From Liolophura sinensis (lineage: Eukaryota > Mollusca > Polyplacophora > Chitonida > Chitonidae), in NCBI RefSeq assembly GCF_032854445.1, contig NC_088299.1, positions 122,001 through 186,000 of the forward strand: 64,000 bases of DNA, written 5' to 3'. Shown here one piece after another: positions 12,497-22,907 of the stretch. The position numbers and the translations under genes are program-made. Under the pieces are notes generated by a model, which searched no databases, had not been told where the DNA came from, and worked only from the letters and a program-made list of their open reading frames with translations. Each line of letters opens with the position of its first letter. Position 1 is the stretch's first letter.

Positions 12497-14815
12497 ATGA
12501 CTAAAGATCACCCGAACAGGCTACACGTATGCAAGGCCACATTTTTGAAGGTTTTAGGTAAGTGATATGACAACGCAAATTCTGTATTTTTTATGGCTTT
12601 CAACGTTCAAAAGCAGAGTTCAATTCCAGTTGCTGCTGTTTTTTCATTTTTTCTTTGTTTTTTTGTGAAAATGTCGAACAGCAACAACATACTAAAGCTC
12701 ATAGGTTTACGGTTGACAGTGTGGGTTGTTACGGTCAGGTTAAGGGTGTGGTTTTTCAGCTGTGTTTGATACATGAGGCTCAGGTGTCAAATCTGACTCG
12801 GTCAGCGAATTTCCATGGTTTTCTCGCTGTAATTGTTCGTGGCCAAGTGAGTAACGGCACTTTTAGATTTTGTAACGCAGTAGGCCTAATGCCTTCGCTG
12901 GAAATCACTGGCCTTTCACCGCTGTGGTGTAAGTCATTGCGTGAACTGGACGTGTGTCACATGTGGAAGAGTTGATAGGACTTGACATAGGTCAGTGGTT
13001 CTCTCCGGTACCCCGGCTTCCTTCACCCTTAAGTCTGGCAGGCTGTTATGCCAGTGATAGATTTTTAAGTACGGTTATAAACACCATCCAACCAATCAAC
13101 CCAAACAGTCAGTAATCATTGCAGCTGAAAGATCAAAGCCAGTAGTTTGGCTTCACGTCAAACCTGTGGTGTGAAAGCATTTCAGTAATTTGCGTTTGAT
13201 TGCCATAGGTGTAATCAAATCAGATCAAATCAGGACTGCATTAATGAGAAATCATTCCGTCAATTCCTGAGTTTACATTATTACAACACATTTACATAAT
13301 ATACGGTTGACTTACATTGTAGCTTCAGTAAGGGAGGGTGAGAGACAGAGAAGTTGCTCATTTGCTCCATTTTGTGCTTTCTGAAATTTACTCCAAATTT
13401 TGTGGGTCAAAAGGGTACATGGCAGTAATAAGACCGATTATGTTCTTCCTTTTTCAGGCGTCAGTAAAGATCGTGTAACCAGAATTGCACGGTATTATGC
13501 CGAACACGCTACAAGCCGACCGGAAAACAGAGGCGGTAGACGCAGGGTAGCTGATTATGAGCAGAAAAAACAGGATATCGAGGAGCATGTGAAAACCTTT
13601 ACATGTCGCGCAAGTCATTATGGGCGTAGAGGGGCACCTGGCAGAAAACACTTGCCAAGCGATTTGAGTGTGAAAAAAATGCATGCTTTATTCCAACAAC
13701 AAAACCATGCAGATGTCAGCTATTCTTTATATTATTCCGTTTTCCGTTACAAATTTAATCTTGGATTTGGGAGCCCTGTCAGTGATGCATGCGCCACATG
13801 TGTTAAGTACCGCCTGAAAATGAAAGACCCGAATATGACTGATGAGGAAAAGCAGTTTGAAACTGCCTCATTTATTCTGCATAGGCGACGTGCACGTGTA
13901 TTTTATGACTTACTGGGACAGGTTATAGATACATCAGTCACAGTTTGCTTTGATATGATGCAGAACCTGGTTCTACCAAAAACACCTATCGGTCAGGCTT
14001 ACTATTCACGTCAACTTTACATGTATCTATTTGATATAGTAGTACACCATGGGAAGGAAAGCCGCCAGATCAAAGATGATGTTTATCTCTATACTTGGAT
14101 GGAGCATGAAAACAAAAAGGACAGTAACATGATCTCATCCGCCCTTGACCACTGTTTTCGTTGGGCCTTGAATGGTAGTCTACGACAGGCTAATCAGCTG
14201 CGCTTATTCAGTGATTCCTGTTTTGGACAGAATAAAAACATGAACGTTCTATCTATGCTATTTGCTCTGCGAAAGAATGCCTTTCCCAATGTTAACATTG
14301 AATACAGTTTTCCTATTAGAGATCATTCTTTCCTCCCAGCTGATCGCGTGTTTGGTCGGATAGAACAAAATATACGGAAACACCACACAATCCTTATGCC
14401 TCAGGACTACTATGGGATCCTAAGAAACTATGGAAATGTCTTTGTGTATGGTAAAGATTGGCAGGCATTTGACTACAAGTCTGCCACACAGGCATTTACA
14501 AAATCACAGAAAACGTTTAAAATTAGCGAGGCCCGCATGTTAAAGATTGAGAATGACAAAGTTGGGTTCAAAACTGTTTATAATGGTGTATACTGTTATC
14601 ACAGTATCCTTAAGGGGGGGAAAAGGTGGGCAGACTTTAAACCCACTCAGTTGCACACCCAAAGCACAGTCAGTGATGCAAAAGCTAGGGACGTGAACAG
14701 TTTACTGCTTGAAATTGGAGCAAGTGAAGAAGTATTCGATTTCTACAACAGTGCTCTAACAAACAGAGTTACCGGTAGTGTCGAACACTCTGAAAATAGC
14801 AGTGCTGAGGAGTAG
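12497..14815 (+). CDS. DUF7869-type DDE/RNase-H-like transposase, two exons
   Basis: Model: exon 1 12497-12557, intron 12558-13457 (GTAAGT..TTTTTCAG), exon 2 13458-14815, 472 residues. Exon 1 supplies MTKDHPNRLHVCKATFLKVL, which reads directly into the conserved GVSKDRVTRIARYY of exon 2; the join keeps frame and the family pattern. Further along are a basic block (RPENRGGRRR), a CATC pair that may bind zinc, then three acidic blocks typical of the fold: CFDMMQNL (D186), LFSDSCFGQNKN (D273), and PADRVFGRIEQ (D316 or E323). I recognise these blocks from a widespread animal protein family called DUF7869; that name is from memory. The frame is open throughout. Role: presumed cutting and joining of its own ends. 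More 5' coding exons are possible; an in-frame stop lies just before the hairpin. Confidence 0.8.
12985..13100 (+). repeat. SINE-like tail fragment in the transposase intron
   Basis: GGTTCTCTCCGGTACCCCGG, CTGGCAGGCTGTTATGCCAG and TTTTTAAGTACGGTTATAAA with a CCAACCAATCAACC end resemble the body and tail of a mollusc-type SINE. Only one copy is in the window, so the family cannot be proven here. Confidence 0.4.
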
Positions 14816-15190
14816 GCCTAACCTAGACTGTTAAAATCCCGCGCTGTGCTCAGTGAAACAGTAATTATTGAAGAGTTAGTTTTCCGAAATTGTGTGTTGA
14901 TGGTTAAAACGTTTAATTAAACTCTTTTTCTTTTCATTGCGATATTCTAGGTTAGATCCTAACCTTTCTTAAAGTTGAAATTGTGTGTTCCATTTCGGTA
15001 TGAATTGTGTTTTGTTGTTATTAGCGATCTTGCCTGTGTGTTACGGCCAGAAGTTGTGAATTTGACAGCAGTTTTCTTTTTGATACCTGTGATTATTGCA
15101 AAACTAGTCAGTTAATGTTTCATCAAGTAAATCACTTTGTTTTGCCAGATGCATGAAGTTACACCACTGGATTAGTGACGTTTTTCAGTT

Positions 15191-15463
15191 AAACAAATTA
15201 AATCAGGATATATAGCATTTTGCGAAAAAAAGATTAAACTTGGATATGTCGCGTTTTGCAAATAAAATAATTAATTTCATCAAACGAAAGTAGTAATTAG
15301 CTCTGGATTTAATTATTTGTGCTGATTGTCTTTGAGTAGTTTGTCACTAAAGGTTCAGCCAATATAATAGATCAATTACAGTCATCAATCACTCTAGGTA
15401 AAAAATGTGCTTTTTAACCAAACATTGGAAATGGATTTATCGCGTTTTGGAACCAAACTCTTC
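15191..15463 (-). repeat. Right terminal inverted repeat with subterminal motif copies
   Basis: The terminal motif TTTATCGCGTTTTGGAA at 15436 has diverged copies at 15206 (GGATATATAGCATTTTGCGA) and 15242 (GGATATGTCGCGTTTTGCAA). At the other end are inverted copies near 12258 (CAAAATGCGCTAAATCC) and 12306 (TTCAAAATGCGATATGCGCC). Transposase-binding sites are often repeated in this way near transposon ends. AATAAA at about 15262 could serve as a polyadenylation signal. Confidence 0.7.
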
Positions 15464-15651
15464 ACTTATAAATTATACGTTATGGTTGTACTTGTATTTA
15501 ATTAATTATCTCTTACTCTTAAATTCGGGATACTTTCAAAAAACTACTGAGATAACCACAACTTCAAGGAAACGGTGTACCACACTCTATTAGTATTGTT
15601 GTAAATACTCCTCAAACACTCATTGTATGGTTGCATTGGGGCTTAACTAAT

Positions 15652-15700
15652 AAACTCTCATGCTGGCTTCCTCTCCGGTCGTACGTTGGAAGGTCTAGAT
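15652..15700 (+). repeat. SINE family 1 scrap
   Basis: TCATGCTGGCTTCCTCTCCG and GTACGTTGGAAGGTCTAG match the middle of the SINE, followed by an ATAAATAAAT tail; about 130 bp of the body is missing. Confidence 0.7.
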
Positions 15701-15892
15701 AAATAAATCAATAAATAATAAACTCACATTCACTGGCGTTAAGAAGTCTTCGGAGTTTTAAGAAATCTTTGAATTTTTGAAAGAGGAATCTCTTTCAGAT
15801 TTCTCTTTTTAAAAGAGAAATATGAGTTTTTGAAAGAGAAATCTCTTTCAGGTTTGTTATAGATATGCCACAAACACACATCATATATAATA

Positions 15893-15947
15893 ATTTATTG
15901 ATTTATTTATTTGATTGGTGTTTTACGCCGTACTCAAGAATATTTCA
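15893..15947 (-). repeat. SINE family 1 tail scrap
   Basis: TTGGTGTTTTACGCCGTACT and CAAGAATATTTCAC is the reverse complement of the SINE 3' end, preceded by a TTTATTTATTT tail. Confidence 0.8.
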
Positions 15948-16866
15948 CATAATATATAATAATAAACCTTACACTGAGCACACTTAAGAATCTCTTATTC
16001 GTAATTTTCGAATATTTTATCAAACCAGGGAGGTGAACAAAACCCTCAAGGAAACTATATTTTCTTTGGTGCTAACAATTCTTTGGCACATCCTTTCAGT
16101 AATATCGTAAAAAATCCACATCCATGACATGTACATGGTTTCACTGGGGCTTACTTGATGATAGCTCAAGTTTAACTTAAATATTTTCATAAAATCAGTG
16201 AGATAATGAGGACTTTTAGGAAGTTGCTTACAATAAACGCTTGGCACACACTTTTAGTTTTGTCGAATATACGCATCAAACGTACATAATTCTTTAATAA
16301 ATGGTTACCTTGCTTTACATCACACATTTGCATATTGCGGATATCTTCATAATAGCAGTGAAATGAACAAACTATAAGGGATATATCTGATGGATTGACG
16401 TAGAGGAACCTTTGGCACACTCGGTATTTCCGTAAGTACACCAAAAACACATATAAATTTTAAGAAATCAGATCCATTGGTGTATACTCAATAAGGTCTC
16501 ATTTGCAAATTTACTACATTTTTATACAAACAGTTATTTGAACAAACAACGAGAGACCCTGTGTTACCATAGATATTGATTTCCATCTTAAAGCAGGGAA
16601 TCCAGCTATGTTATCTGTTTCTCACAATACACAAAATTTCACTTTTAAGCCGCTAAGAAACAAATTCTGCTTGCTTTCTCATAGACATGAATATTCATGA
16701 GATGAGAGGCCTTTTTATAGTTTGAAAACAAGACATCAACATCACGAATCGCAATAAAGGCCACAAAAACCAGCCCCTCGATGACTAATAGTTACAGCTG
16801 AAAAGTAAAACAAATGTGCCATTTTATTTCAAAACATACTTTTCTTAAGCTCTTAACATGTTGTTA

Positions 16867-17878
16867 TGTTATGTATGACTATTTAACGTCTTCATGTACT
16901 GTTAGTCTGCGGACCTTTGTGAAAGCATAACAGGCCCTGTTATATATGTACAGCGCGGACCTGGCCGAAAGCACCTTGTTCAATGCTCTGTTTATTTAAC
17001 TGGCTGTTCATTGGCTGTTAAACTCTGTGTTTAAAAATAGTTGAATCCACCTGGCACGTATATAAGCCGTGTTTTCTGTGCAGAGGGGAGGTATTTTTGC
17101 TGCATCCACTGGGAGCCTGGAGAGTGTGCGACGCTCTCGTATCGAGTCCATTTTATTTATATGAGCTGGTGATGCCAGTTTCGTTTGGGAGGACAGATTT
17201 TTATGCCGGCACCGTTTGTGTACCACAGTAGTACTGATGTCTGATTTATGTGAATTTCTGCGGAAGTCACGTTTATTGGTGTCCGGATCTTTATTATGAT
17301 TATACAGTGTGGACTGTGTAATTTGTTTAACACGCTGACATCACCTGACCGACAAGGTCGTCAAGGACTCTAAACTGAAGTTTTCAGTTTTGGCAAAGGA
17401 CGTTCTGCCACAAGGTGACATTACTCTACGTCTCTGAACGGCTCGTTTGTGAGCTTCTGCGGGAGCTGTGACTGATCTGAAGTGGATTATACCTCCATGC
17501 CTGTATTTACCCTGTGTTGTGCTCTGCGGGTGTGACGTCATTCAAAGGCTTGACTGTTCCAGTTCTGTGTAACCTGTGTACTGTGTTCGTGTTCGCTAAC
17601 CTGGCGAAGTACCTGTCTAGGACAATTTGTGACTTGTGTGAATTGTGTGTTTATCCCATGGTCGTCTTTACGTTGGATCTCCTGGAACACGTTCCTTGAG
17701 AGGCAAAGGTGAACTGGAAACTTTTAAAGACCGGTAATACTGATGTGTATGTTTTTTATGTTGTTGTTGTTGAACTGTCTATAAAACTGTACGTATCATT
17801 TTATATATAAAGCATTGTTTACATTGTAATATTGAGTCACTGAGTCTGTTTTCTGTTGCTGTTTTCAATACCGTAACA
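16867..17878 (+). repeat. Left LTR (1012 bp)
   Basis: Begins TGTTATGTATGAC and ends CGTAACA, so it has TG..CA ends with the short inverted pair TGTTA/TAACA. Contains TATATAAGCCG-type core promoter sequence around 17058. It differs from the LTR at 23407 by only a few substitutions and one 4-bp indel, so the two are recent relatives. Confidence 0.93.
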
Positions 17879-17883
17879 GAAAT

Positions 17884-17900
17884 TGGGGGCTTGTCCGGGA
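17884..17900 (+). other. Primer-binding site, tRNA-Pro-like
   Basis: TGGGGGCTTGTCCGGGA starts 5 bases after the LTR. It resembles the proline-tRNA primer site known from gammaretroviruses with one changed base. The match is recalled, not computed. Confidence 0.65.
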
Positions 17901-18628
17901 ACTGATTGTTTCCTTTTTGTTTTGCACCGGATATTTGAAGTTAAACATATGTGAGAAGCGATTGCTTAATTTTAACGGTGAATGATTCAGTGGCTAAATA
18001 TTTACAATGGGAGATTTTGATCCTAAACCGTTTGTTAATGCGCCCGATCAGGATGTTTTTGAGAGTTTAAAGAAGGAAGACTTGGTTAAGTTAGGGACAT
18101 TTTTAGGTTTGTCCATAAAGTCTTCATGGAGGAAAAGAGATATGAAGTATACTTTGTTGAAACATTTAGTGGAGATAGGGAAGTTTGATAGTTCTGCATT
18201 ATCTGATTATGAGTTCGAGGGTCAGTCTGATGCCAAGCTTAAGTTTAAGCAGTTTGAGTTAAAGTTGAGATTGGAGAAAGAGGAAAGAGAGAGAGAGAAA
18301 GAGAGGGAACATGAGAGAGAGAGGCAAGAGAAAGAGAGGGAACATGAAAATGGAGAAAGAGGAAAGAGAGAAAGAAAGAGAGAGGGAAGTGCAGAGAGAG
18401 GAAAAAGAGAGAGAGAGGGAAGTGCAGAGAGAGAGAGGCAAGAAAGAGAGAGGGAAAGAGAATTGGAGTTCCAAATGAAAAAGTTAGAATTAGAGAGAGA
18501 TGAGAAAGCGGGTCCTTCCGGTAGACAGGATTCCGGATTTGATGTGACCAAATACATTCAGTTAGTTCCATCCTTTCCGGAAAAAGAGGTGGATAAATAT
18601 TTTCTGCATTTTGAGAAAATTGCAAATA

Positions 18629-20178
18629 AACTACCAGGCAAAAGAAAGGTTTCACCCACTTCTTGAGCCCATAAAACAAAAACAAAGGCAGATATAAGAA
18701 TTAAGAAGATTGGTTTATAAACAGAAATCATTGTGAAATAGTCTCTCAAAAAGGCTTTAAAATATTGGCATTCAATTGGCCACAAAACACAATGAAAGAG
18801 ACAAGGGGTCAGAGGAAAAAATTACACAAATGTAAAGTTAACTGGCAAGGGCATGTAAAGTCACAGTATCCACAGAAATGAAGGAATGCAGTCATCAGTA
18901 GCGAGTGTGGCCATCTTAGGCATCAATGCAAGCAAGCACACGCCTCCGCATTGACGTCGTCAGTCGCCGGATGACGTCAACAGGAATAACGTTCCATAGG
19001 TTTAACAGAGCTTGCTCAAGTTCCTGTTGGTTAGTTGGAGGAGGCACCAGCTGTCTCAAACGGCGGTCAAGGTGATCCCAGAGATGCTCAATGGGGTTCA
19101 TGTCTGTTGAGTTGGCTGGCCAGGGCAACACGATGACGTTTGCGGTCTCGAGGTAGTCTGTAACAATGCGGGCAGTGTGAGGTCTTGCGTTGTCGTGTTG
19201 CAAGATTGATCCTCTTGGCTGTCGTTGGAGGAAAGGAACGACGACAGGTCTCAGTACCTCATCAACGTATCGCTGGCCAGTCAGATTACCTTGCACAATA
19301 ATCAGCTGCGTCTTCATTTGGTCACAAATCCTCCCCAAACGATGACGCCTCCGCCTCCAAACGGATAAACCTCTCTTATACAGTTTGGCGCGAGACGCTC
19401 GGCTCTTCGTCGGAAAACTCCAACTCTGTCATCGTTCCGGAATAGACAGAACCTGCTCTCGTCTGTAAACAACACTCTCGCCCAGTCACGTCGCTGCCAC
19501 CGACGTACAATACGTGCCCATCGCAATCTGCGTTGACGGTGTAAAAGGGTCAAGGCCATCCCACGGAAGGGGCGGTAAAGTCGTAAACCAGCTGAACGAA
19601 GACGACGCAGTGTTGTTCTGGGGCTGATGACATGGCCTAGTGCCGTCGGCGCTGTTGACGTCGCCGTGACGAATCGGTTTCGGAGGTGGATCTGCCGGAT
19701 GTAGCGATCTTCAGCCGCAGTTGTTACCCTCGGTCTTCCCGATCTTGGCCTGTCTTGGGTCTGGCCTGTCTGCTGATAGCGTATCAACAACCTCCTGATG
19801 GTGGTTTGGCTGCAGTTGAACGTTCTTGCAATGTGACGTTGCGAGACTCCCATGGTGGACATACCGATGGCCTGGTCTCGTTGCGCTTGCGTTGTCTTGG
19901 CATACTGTTTGTGTTTTTTCGGTCACTGAATGTCTGCTCTTTCGAGCAAGAGTATTTATGCAACATTACCGCACGTGCATCACGAGCCATGCCTCAAAAG
20001 GACGTTTTGAATGTGGTCGCAATTTCACAATTCCAATTGCTGCGTTCGTGACGATGCGTTCTGGTAGAGGAAACGATGCAGTCATACACTAAGTCCTGCT
20101 TAGAATCAAACCCGGAACCGCGCTTTTACTGTTTTTATGACAAAAAATACGGTGAAACCTTTCTTTTGCCTGGTAGTT
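18629..20178 (-). mobile_element. Tc1-like element, family A copy 2, nested in gag
   Basis: Same 28-bp inverted ends as at 4844, flanked by TA (18627-18628, 20179-20180). It lies antisense to gag. Sequence is close to the copy at 31851. Confidence 0.95.
18916..19903 (-). pseudogene. Tc1-type DD34E transposase, family A copy 2
   Basis: Starts at MPR (19903). A one-base deletion a few codons later throws the frame; the helix-turn-helix frame restarts at MSTMGVSQ (19862). All three catalytic blocks are present: [16 protein letters not shown] and NPIEHLWD, with 34 residues between the second Asp and the Glu (DD34E). A second one-base deletion near 19325 shifts the frame between the FGGGGVIVWGG block and CDQMKTQL, and a stop falls at 18916, before the C-terminal residues seen in copy 1. 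Not functional as it stands. Confidence 0.9.
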
Positions 20179-21686
20179 TAGTTTAAAGTGGCCTAAAGAG
20201 TTCTGGACTATGTTATTACAGAGTGTGCTAATTGGAAAGGCCAGGGAAATTTACACTCAGTTAAGTGTAGAGACTGCTTCCAATTATGACTATGTGAAAG
20301 AGGTAATTTTGAATAGTTATGAATTGGTGCCTGAAGCTTACCGCCAGAAATTTCGTAACTGTGAAAAAGGTAGAGATCAGACATACGTTGAGTTTGGTCG
20401 AGCTAAGGAGCAGTTGTTTGATCGCTGGTGTATAGCCAAGAAAATAGGCAAGGATTTTGAAAGTTTGCGTCAGCTTGTGCTGGTAGAAGAGTTCAAGCGT
20501 TGTATTCATAATGATGTAAAGGTGTTCGTTGATGAGCAGAAGGCGAGTACACTTGAAGAGGCAGCCAGTTTAGCTGATGATTATTCCTTGACACATAAGG
20601 TTACATACACGGGTAAGCCATTTAATTCATTTACACGTAGAAATACCCAGTCACATGCAACAGGTAGAGGTAGCTCTATACAGAAGAGTTCTACACCAGA
20701 CTCCAATGGTTCTACAGCTCATGGTTCACGTAGTTCAGATTGGAATGGTAGTCCTCGAAATAGGGTCACTTGTAATTTCTGCAAGCGGGTAGGTCACGTG
20801 ATGAGTGAATGTTACAAGTTGAAAAGGATACGGGAAGCTCAGAATGAGTCTAAGCCCACAGGTCTTTGTGTTGCAATGCACAAAACATTGCCGGAAGTTA
20901 CATCAGCAGTTAAAAGCAGATCTGAGTTAGCTGATACGGGATTGGATAAGATTCCCAAATGCTCTATGGATAGCTTCGCTCCGTTTATCAATTCTGGTTC
21001 AGTGTCGCTTAGAAGCGACATGTCTTGTGCTACCCCTATAAAGATATTAAGGGATACTGGGGCATCTCAGTCTCTGTTGTTGATGAATACTCTGCCCTTT
21101 TCTGAAGAGTCATACTCTGGGGTTCGTGCCCTTATTAGAGGTGTAGAGTCTAGTGACTTTGTTAGTGTTCCCCTTCATGATATTTATTTGTCATCAGATT
21201 TGATATCTGGACCTGTCAGGGTAGGCATTAAGTCTTCATTACCTTTTGAGGGTATTCATTTGTTGTTGGGAAATGACTTAGCGCATGATAAAGTTACTGT
21301 TGATCCCTTAATGGTTGATAAGCCTTCTCTGAATTCAGTCACAGAGCCAGTTGAAAGCGAGATAGCGGGTTTATATCCGTCCTGTGTTGTTACAAGAGCT
21401 ATGTCTAGAAAAGTCAGTACGGACCAGGGTAGTACTGTTGATTTGAGCGAGACTTTTCTCAACAACATGTTGGATGGAGATTCTTCCAAATTAGACAGCC
21501 AGCAGGAAGTAGATACTAATTTTGTTAGTGGTGATCAGCCATTTTGTAGGACTGAGTTGATGGCTGAACAACACAGTGATCTAAGTATTTCTTGCTTGTT
21601 TAATGATGCAGCTAAAGATGGTGAATCTTTACCTGACCCATGCTACTACTATGTCAAGTCTGGCATATTGATGCGGCAGTGGAGGC

Positions 21687-22511
21687 CTTAAAGGGTGTCG
21701 TGTTTACATCGACGATGTAATTATATTCAGTGACACTTGGGAGGAACATTTAAATATCATGGAGGCATTATTTGCGAGACTGTCCCAAGCCAATCTTAGA
21801 GTAAATTTGGCCAAGTGTGAGTTTGGTTGTGCTTTTGTCACATATCTAGGGCATGTTGTCGAACAGGGTCAGGTAAAACCTGTTAATTCTAAAATCAGTG
21901 CTATCTCTTGTTTTCCAGTGCCAAGTTGTAAGAGAGAGTTAAAGCGTTTCTTGGGCATGGCAGGCTATTATCGAAAGTTCTGTAGGAACTTTTCATTTGT
22001 TAGTGAGCCATTAACTCAGCTGTTAAAGAAAGGTGCTAAATTCTTGTGGTCCATTGAGTGTCAGAGATCTTTTGATAGATTAAAGGCCATGCTAAGCAGC
22101 GGCCCCATACTTGTAGCACCTGATTTTAATTTACCATTTAAGCTAGCTGTTGATGCTAGTGATATATCTGCTGGGGCAGTTTTGTTACAAGAACATGAAA
22201 CAGATCACGTTGATCACCCTGTATGTTTTTTTTCTCGCAAATTTGACAAGTGCCAGAGAAATTATTCAACAATAGAAAAGTAGTGTCTGTCCTTGATTTT
22301 AGCATTACAGCATTTTGAAGTATACGTGACTTCGTCAAGTTACCCCATTGTTGTGAATATAGATCACAATCCCTTGACCTTCTTGCACAAATTAAAAGGT
22401 AAAAACCGAAGATTGTTACGGTTGAGTTTGCTTTTGCAAGAATTTAATCTAGAGATTAGACACATAAAAGGGAAAGATAATGTGATTGCTGATTGTTTGT
22501 CACGTGTCTAG
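21687..22511 (+). pseudogene. Reverse transcriptase (C-terminal half) and RNase H of the LTR element
   Basis: Starts within the palm domain at VYIDDVIIFSD (YIDD active site, about 21703), continues through the thumb and connection (FLGMAGYYRKF) to RNase H with LAVDASDISAGAVL. A TAG at 22281-22283 replaces what is usually Glu in this motif (STIEK then stop); the frame then continues to GKDNVIADCLSRV and its stop at 22511. The first half of the reverse transcriptase is missing through the deletion at about 21687, which also shifts frame. The gene ends only about 115 bp before the right LTR, leaving no room for integrase downstream. Confidence 0.88.
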
Positions 22512-22614
22512 TTGGTTTTCTGCAGATTTGTTTTTAAAGACTGTGGTAAACGTTATTATTATTCATAATTATGAATATGTTAAAGAAAGTTTTATGCAAA
22601 AACTTTCTTTCCCT

Positions 22615-22626
22615 GAAGGGTGGGGG
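22615..22626 (+). other. Polypurine tract
   Basis: GAAGGGTGGGGG directly abuts the right LTR, as expected for the plus-strand primer of LTR elements. Confidence 0.8.
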
Positions 22627-22907
22627 TGTTATGTATGACTATTTAACGTCTTCATGTACTGTTAGTCTGCGGACCTTTGTGAAAGCATAACAGGCCCTGT
22701 TATATATGTACAGCGCGGACCTGGCCGAAAGCACCTTGTTCAATGCTCTGTTTATTTAACTGGCTGTTCATTGGCTGTTAAACTCTGTGTTTAAAAATAG
22801 TTGAATCCACCTGGCACGTATATAAGCCGTGTTTTCTGTGCAGAGGGAAGGTATTTTTGCTGTATCCACTGGGAGCCTGGAGAGTGTGCGACGCTCTCGT
22901 ATCGAGT
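22627..22907 (+). repeat. Right LTR, truncated to its first 281 bp
   Basis: Matches 16867-17147 nearly base for base, then stops at GTATCGAGT, where the copied flank begins. Confidence 0.93.

Larger units (their letters stand above)
12149..15463 (+). mobile_element. DNA transposon with DUF7869-type transposase, TIRs and 4-bp TSD
   Basis: The two ends are inverted copies: GAAGAGTTTGGTTCCAAAAC followed by GCGATAAA at 12149-12176, and the exact complement at 15436-15463. A weaker match (CCATTTC) continues a few bases inward. The 4-bp sequence ACTT lies directly outside both ends (12145-12148 and 15464-15467). Taking out the element and one ACTT gives AAACACTTATAAATT, which closely matches the uninterrupted monomer AAACACATATAAATT at 16446-16460; this related empty site confirms the borders. 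Inside are a two-exon gene for an RNase-H-like transposase and variants of the terminal motif near both ends. Length is 3315 bp. I cannot place it in a named superfamily with certainty. Confidence 0.88.
15468..16560 (-). repeat. 165-bp monomer array, right part, with SINE scraps
   Basis: Continuation of the array at 11.7-12.1 kb. Units are marked by TTGGCACA..CTTTCAGTA..CGTAAA..CACAAACAC near 15580, 16085, 16244 and 16408, spaced about 160 bp where intact. Two scraps of SINE family 1 lie inside, at 15652-15700 (plus) and 15893-15947 (minus). Confidence 0.75.
18007..21691 (+). pseudogene. gag plus protease region of the LTR element, split by a Tc1 insertion
   Basis: The first part (18007-18626) begins MGDFDPKPFVN, has an SAP-like basic helix region and then a long run rich in Glu and Arg (about residues 85-165), likely a charged coiled coil. 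It is cut by the Tc1 element at 18629. The second part (from 20181) holds a SCAN-like capsid segment, a CCHC zinc knuckle (CNFCKRVGHVMSEC near 20793) and an aspartic protease site with DTGAS near 21056. It then ends with a YYYVKSGILMRQWRP segment like that in front of integrase zinc fingers in related elements. TA flanks the inserted Tc1 on both sides, and the frame resumes after it, so the gene was whole before that insertion. Confidence 0.85.
16867..22907 (+). mobile_element. Ty3/gypsy-type LTR retrotransposon, deleted and interrupted
   Basis: Order: left LTR (16867-17878), primer-binding site (17884), gag with nested Tc1, protease region, start of an integrase-like segment, large deletion, reverse transcriptase active-site half, RNase H, purine tract (22615-22626), and the first 281 bp of the right LTR. 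GTTA precedes the left LTR (16863-16866). No integrase follows RNase H. The element cannot move by itself: gag is split, pol has a deletion and a nonsense codon, and the right LTR is cut off at 22907, where a copy of the element's own left flank begins. Confidence 0.9.

Noticed and set aside
12655-12975. 106-codon open stretch before the transposase
   Set aside because: It lies inside the proposed intron and has no recognisable domain.
13400-13457. Methionine at 13400 as the start of the DUF7869 protein
   Set aside because: The first 19 residues from this point do not fit the family, and a strong splice acceptor lies at 13457. The upstream exon gives a better, in-frame N-terminus.
18222-18685. 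Long minus-strand open stretches over the gag region, rich in Ser and Leu
   Set aside because: They are the antisense of the purine-rich gag tract, which has few stop codons in any frame by composition.
22512-22626. Integrase gene after RNase H in the LTR element
   Set aside because: Only about 115 bp lie between the RNase H stop and the LTR, with no open frame.
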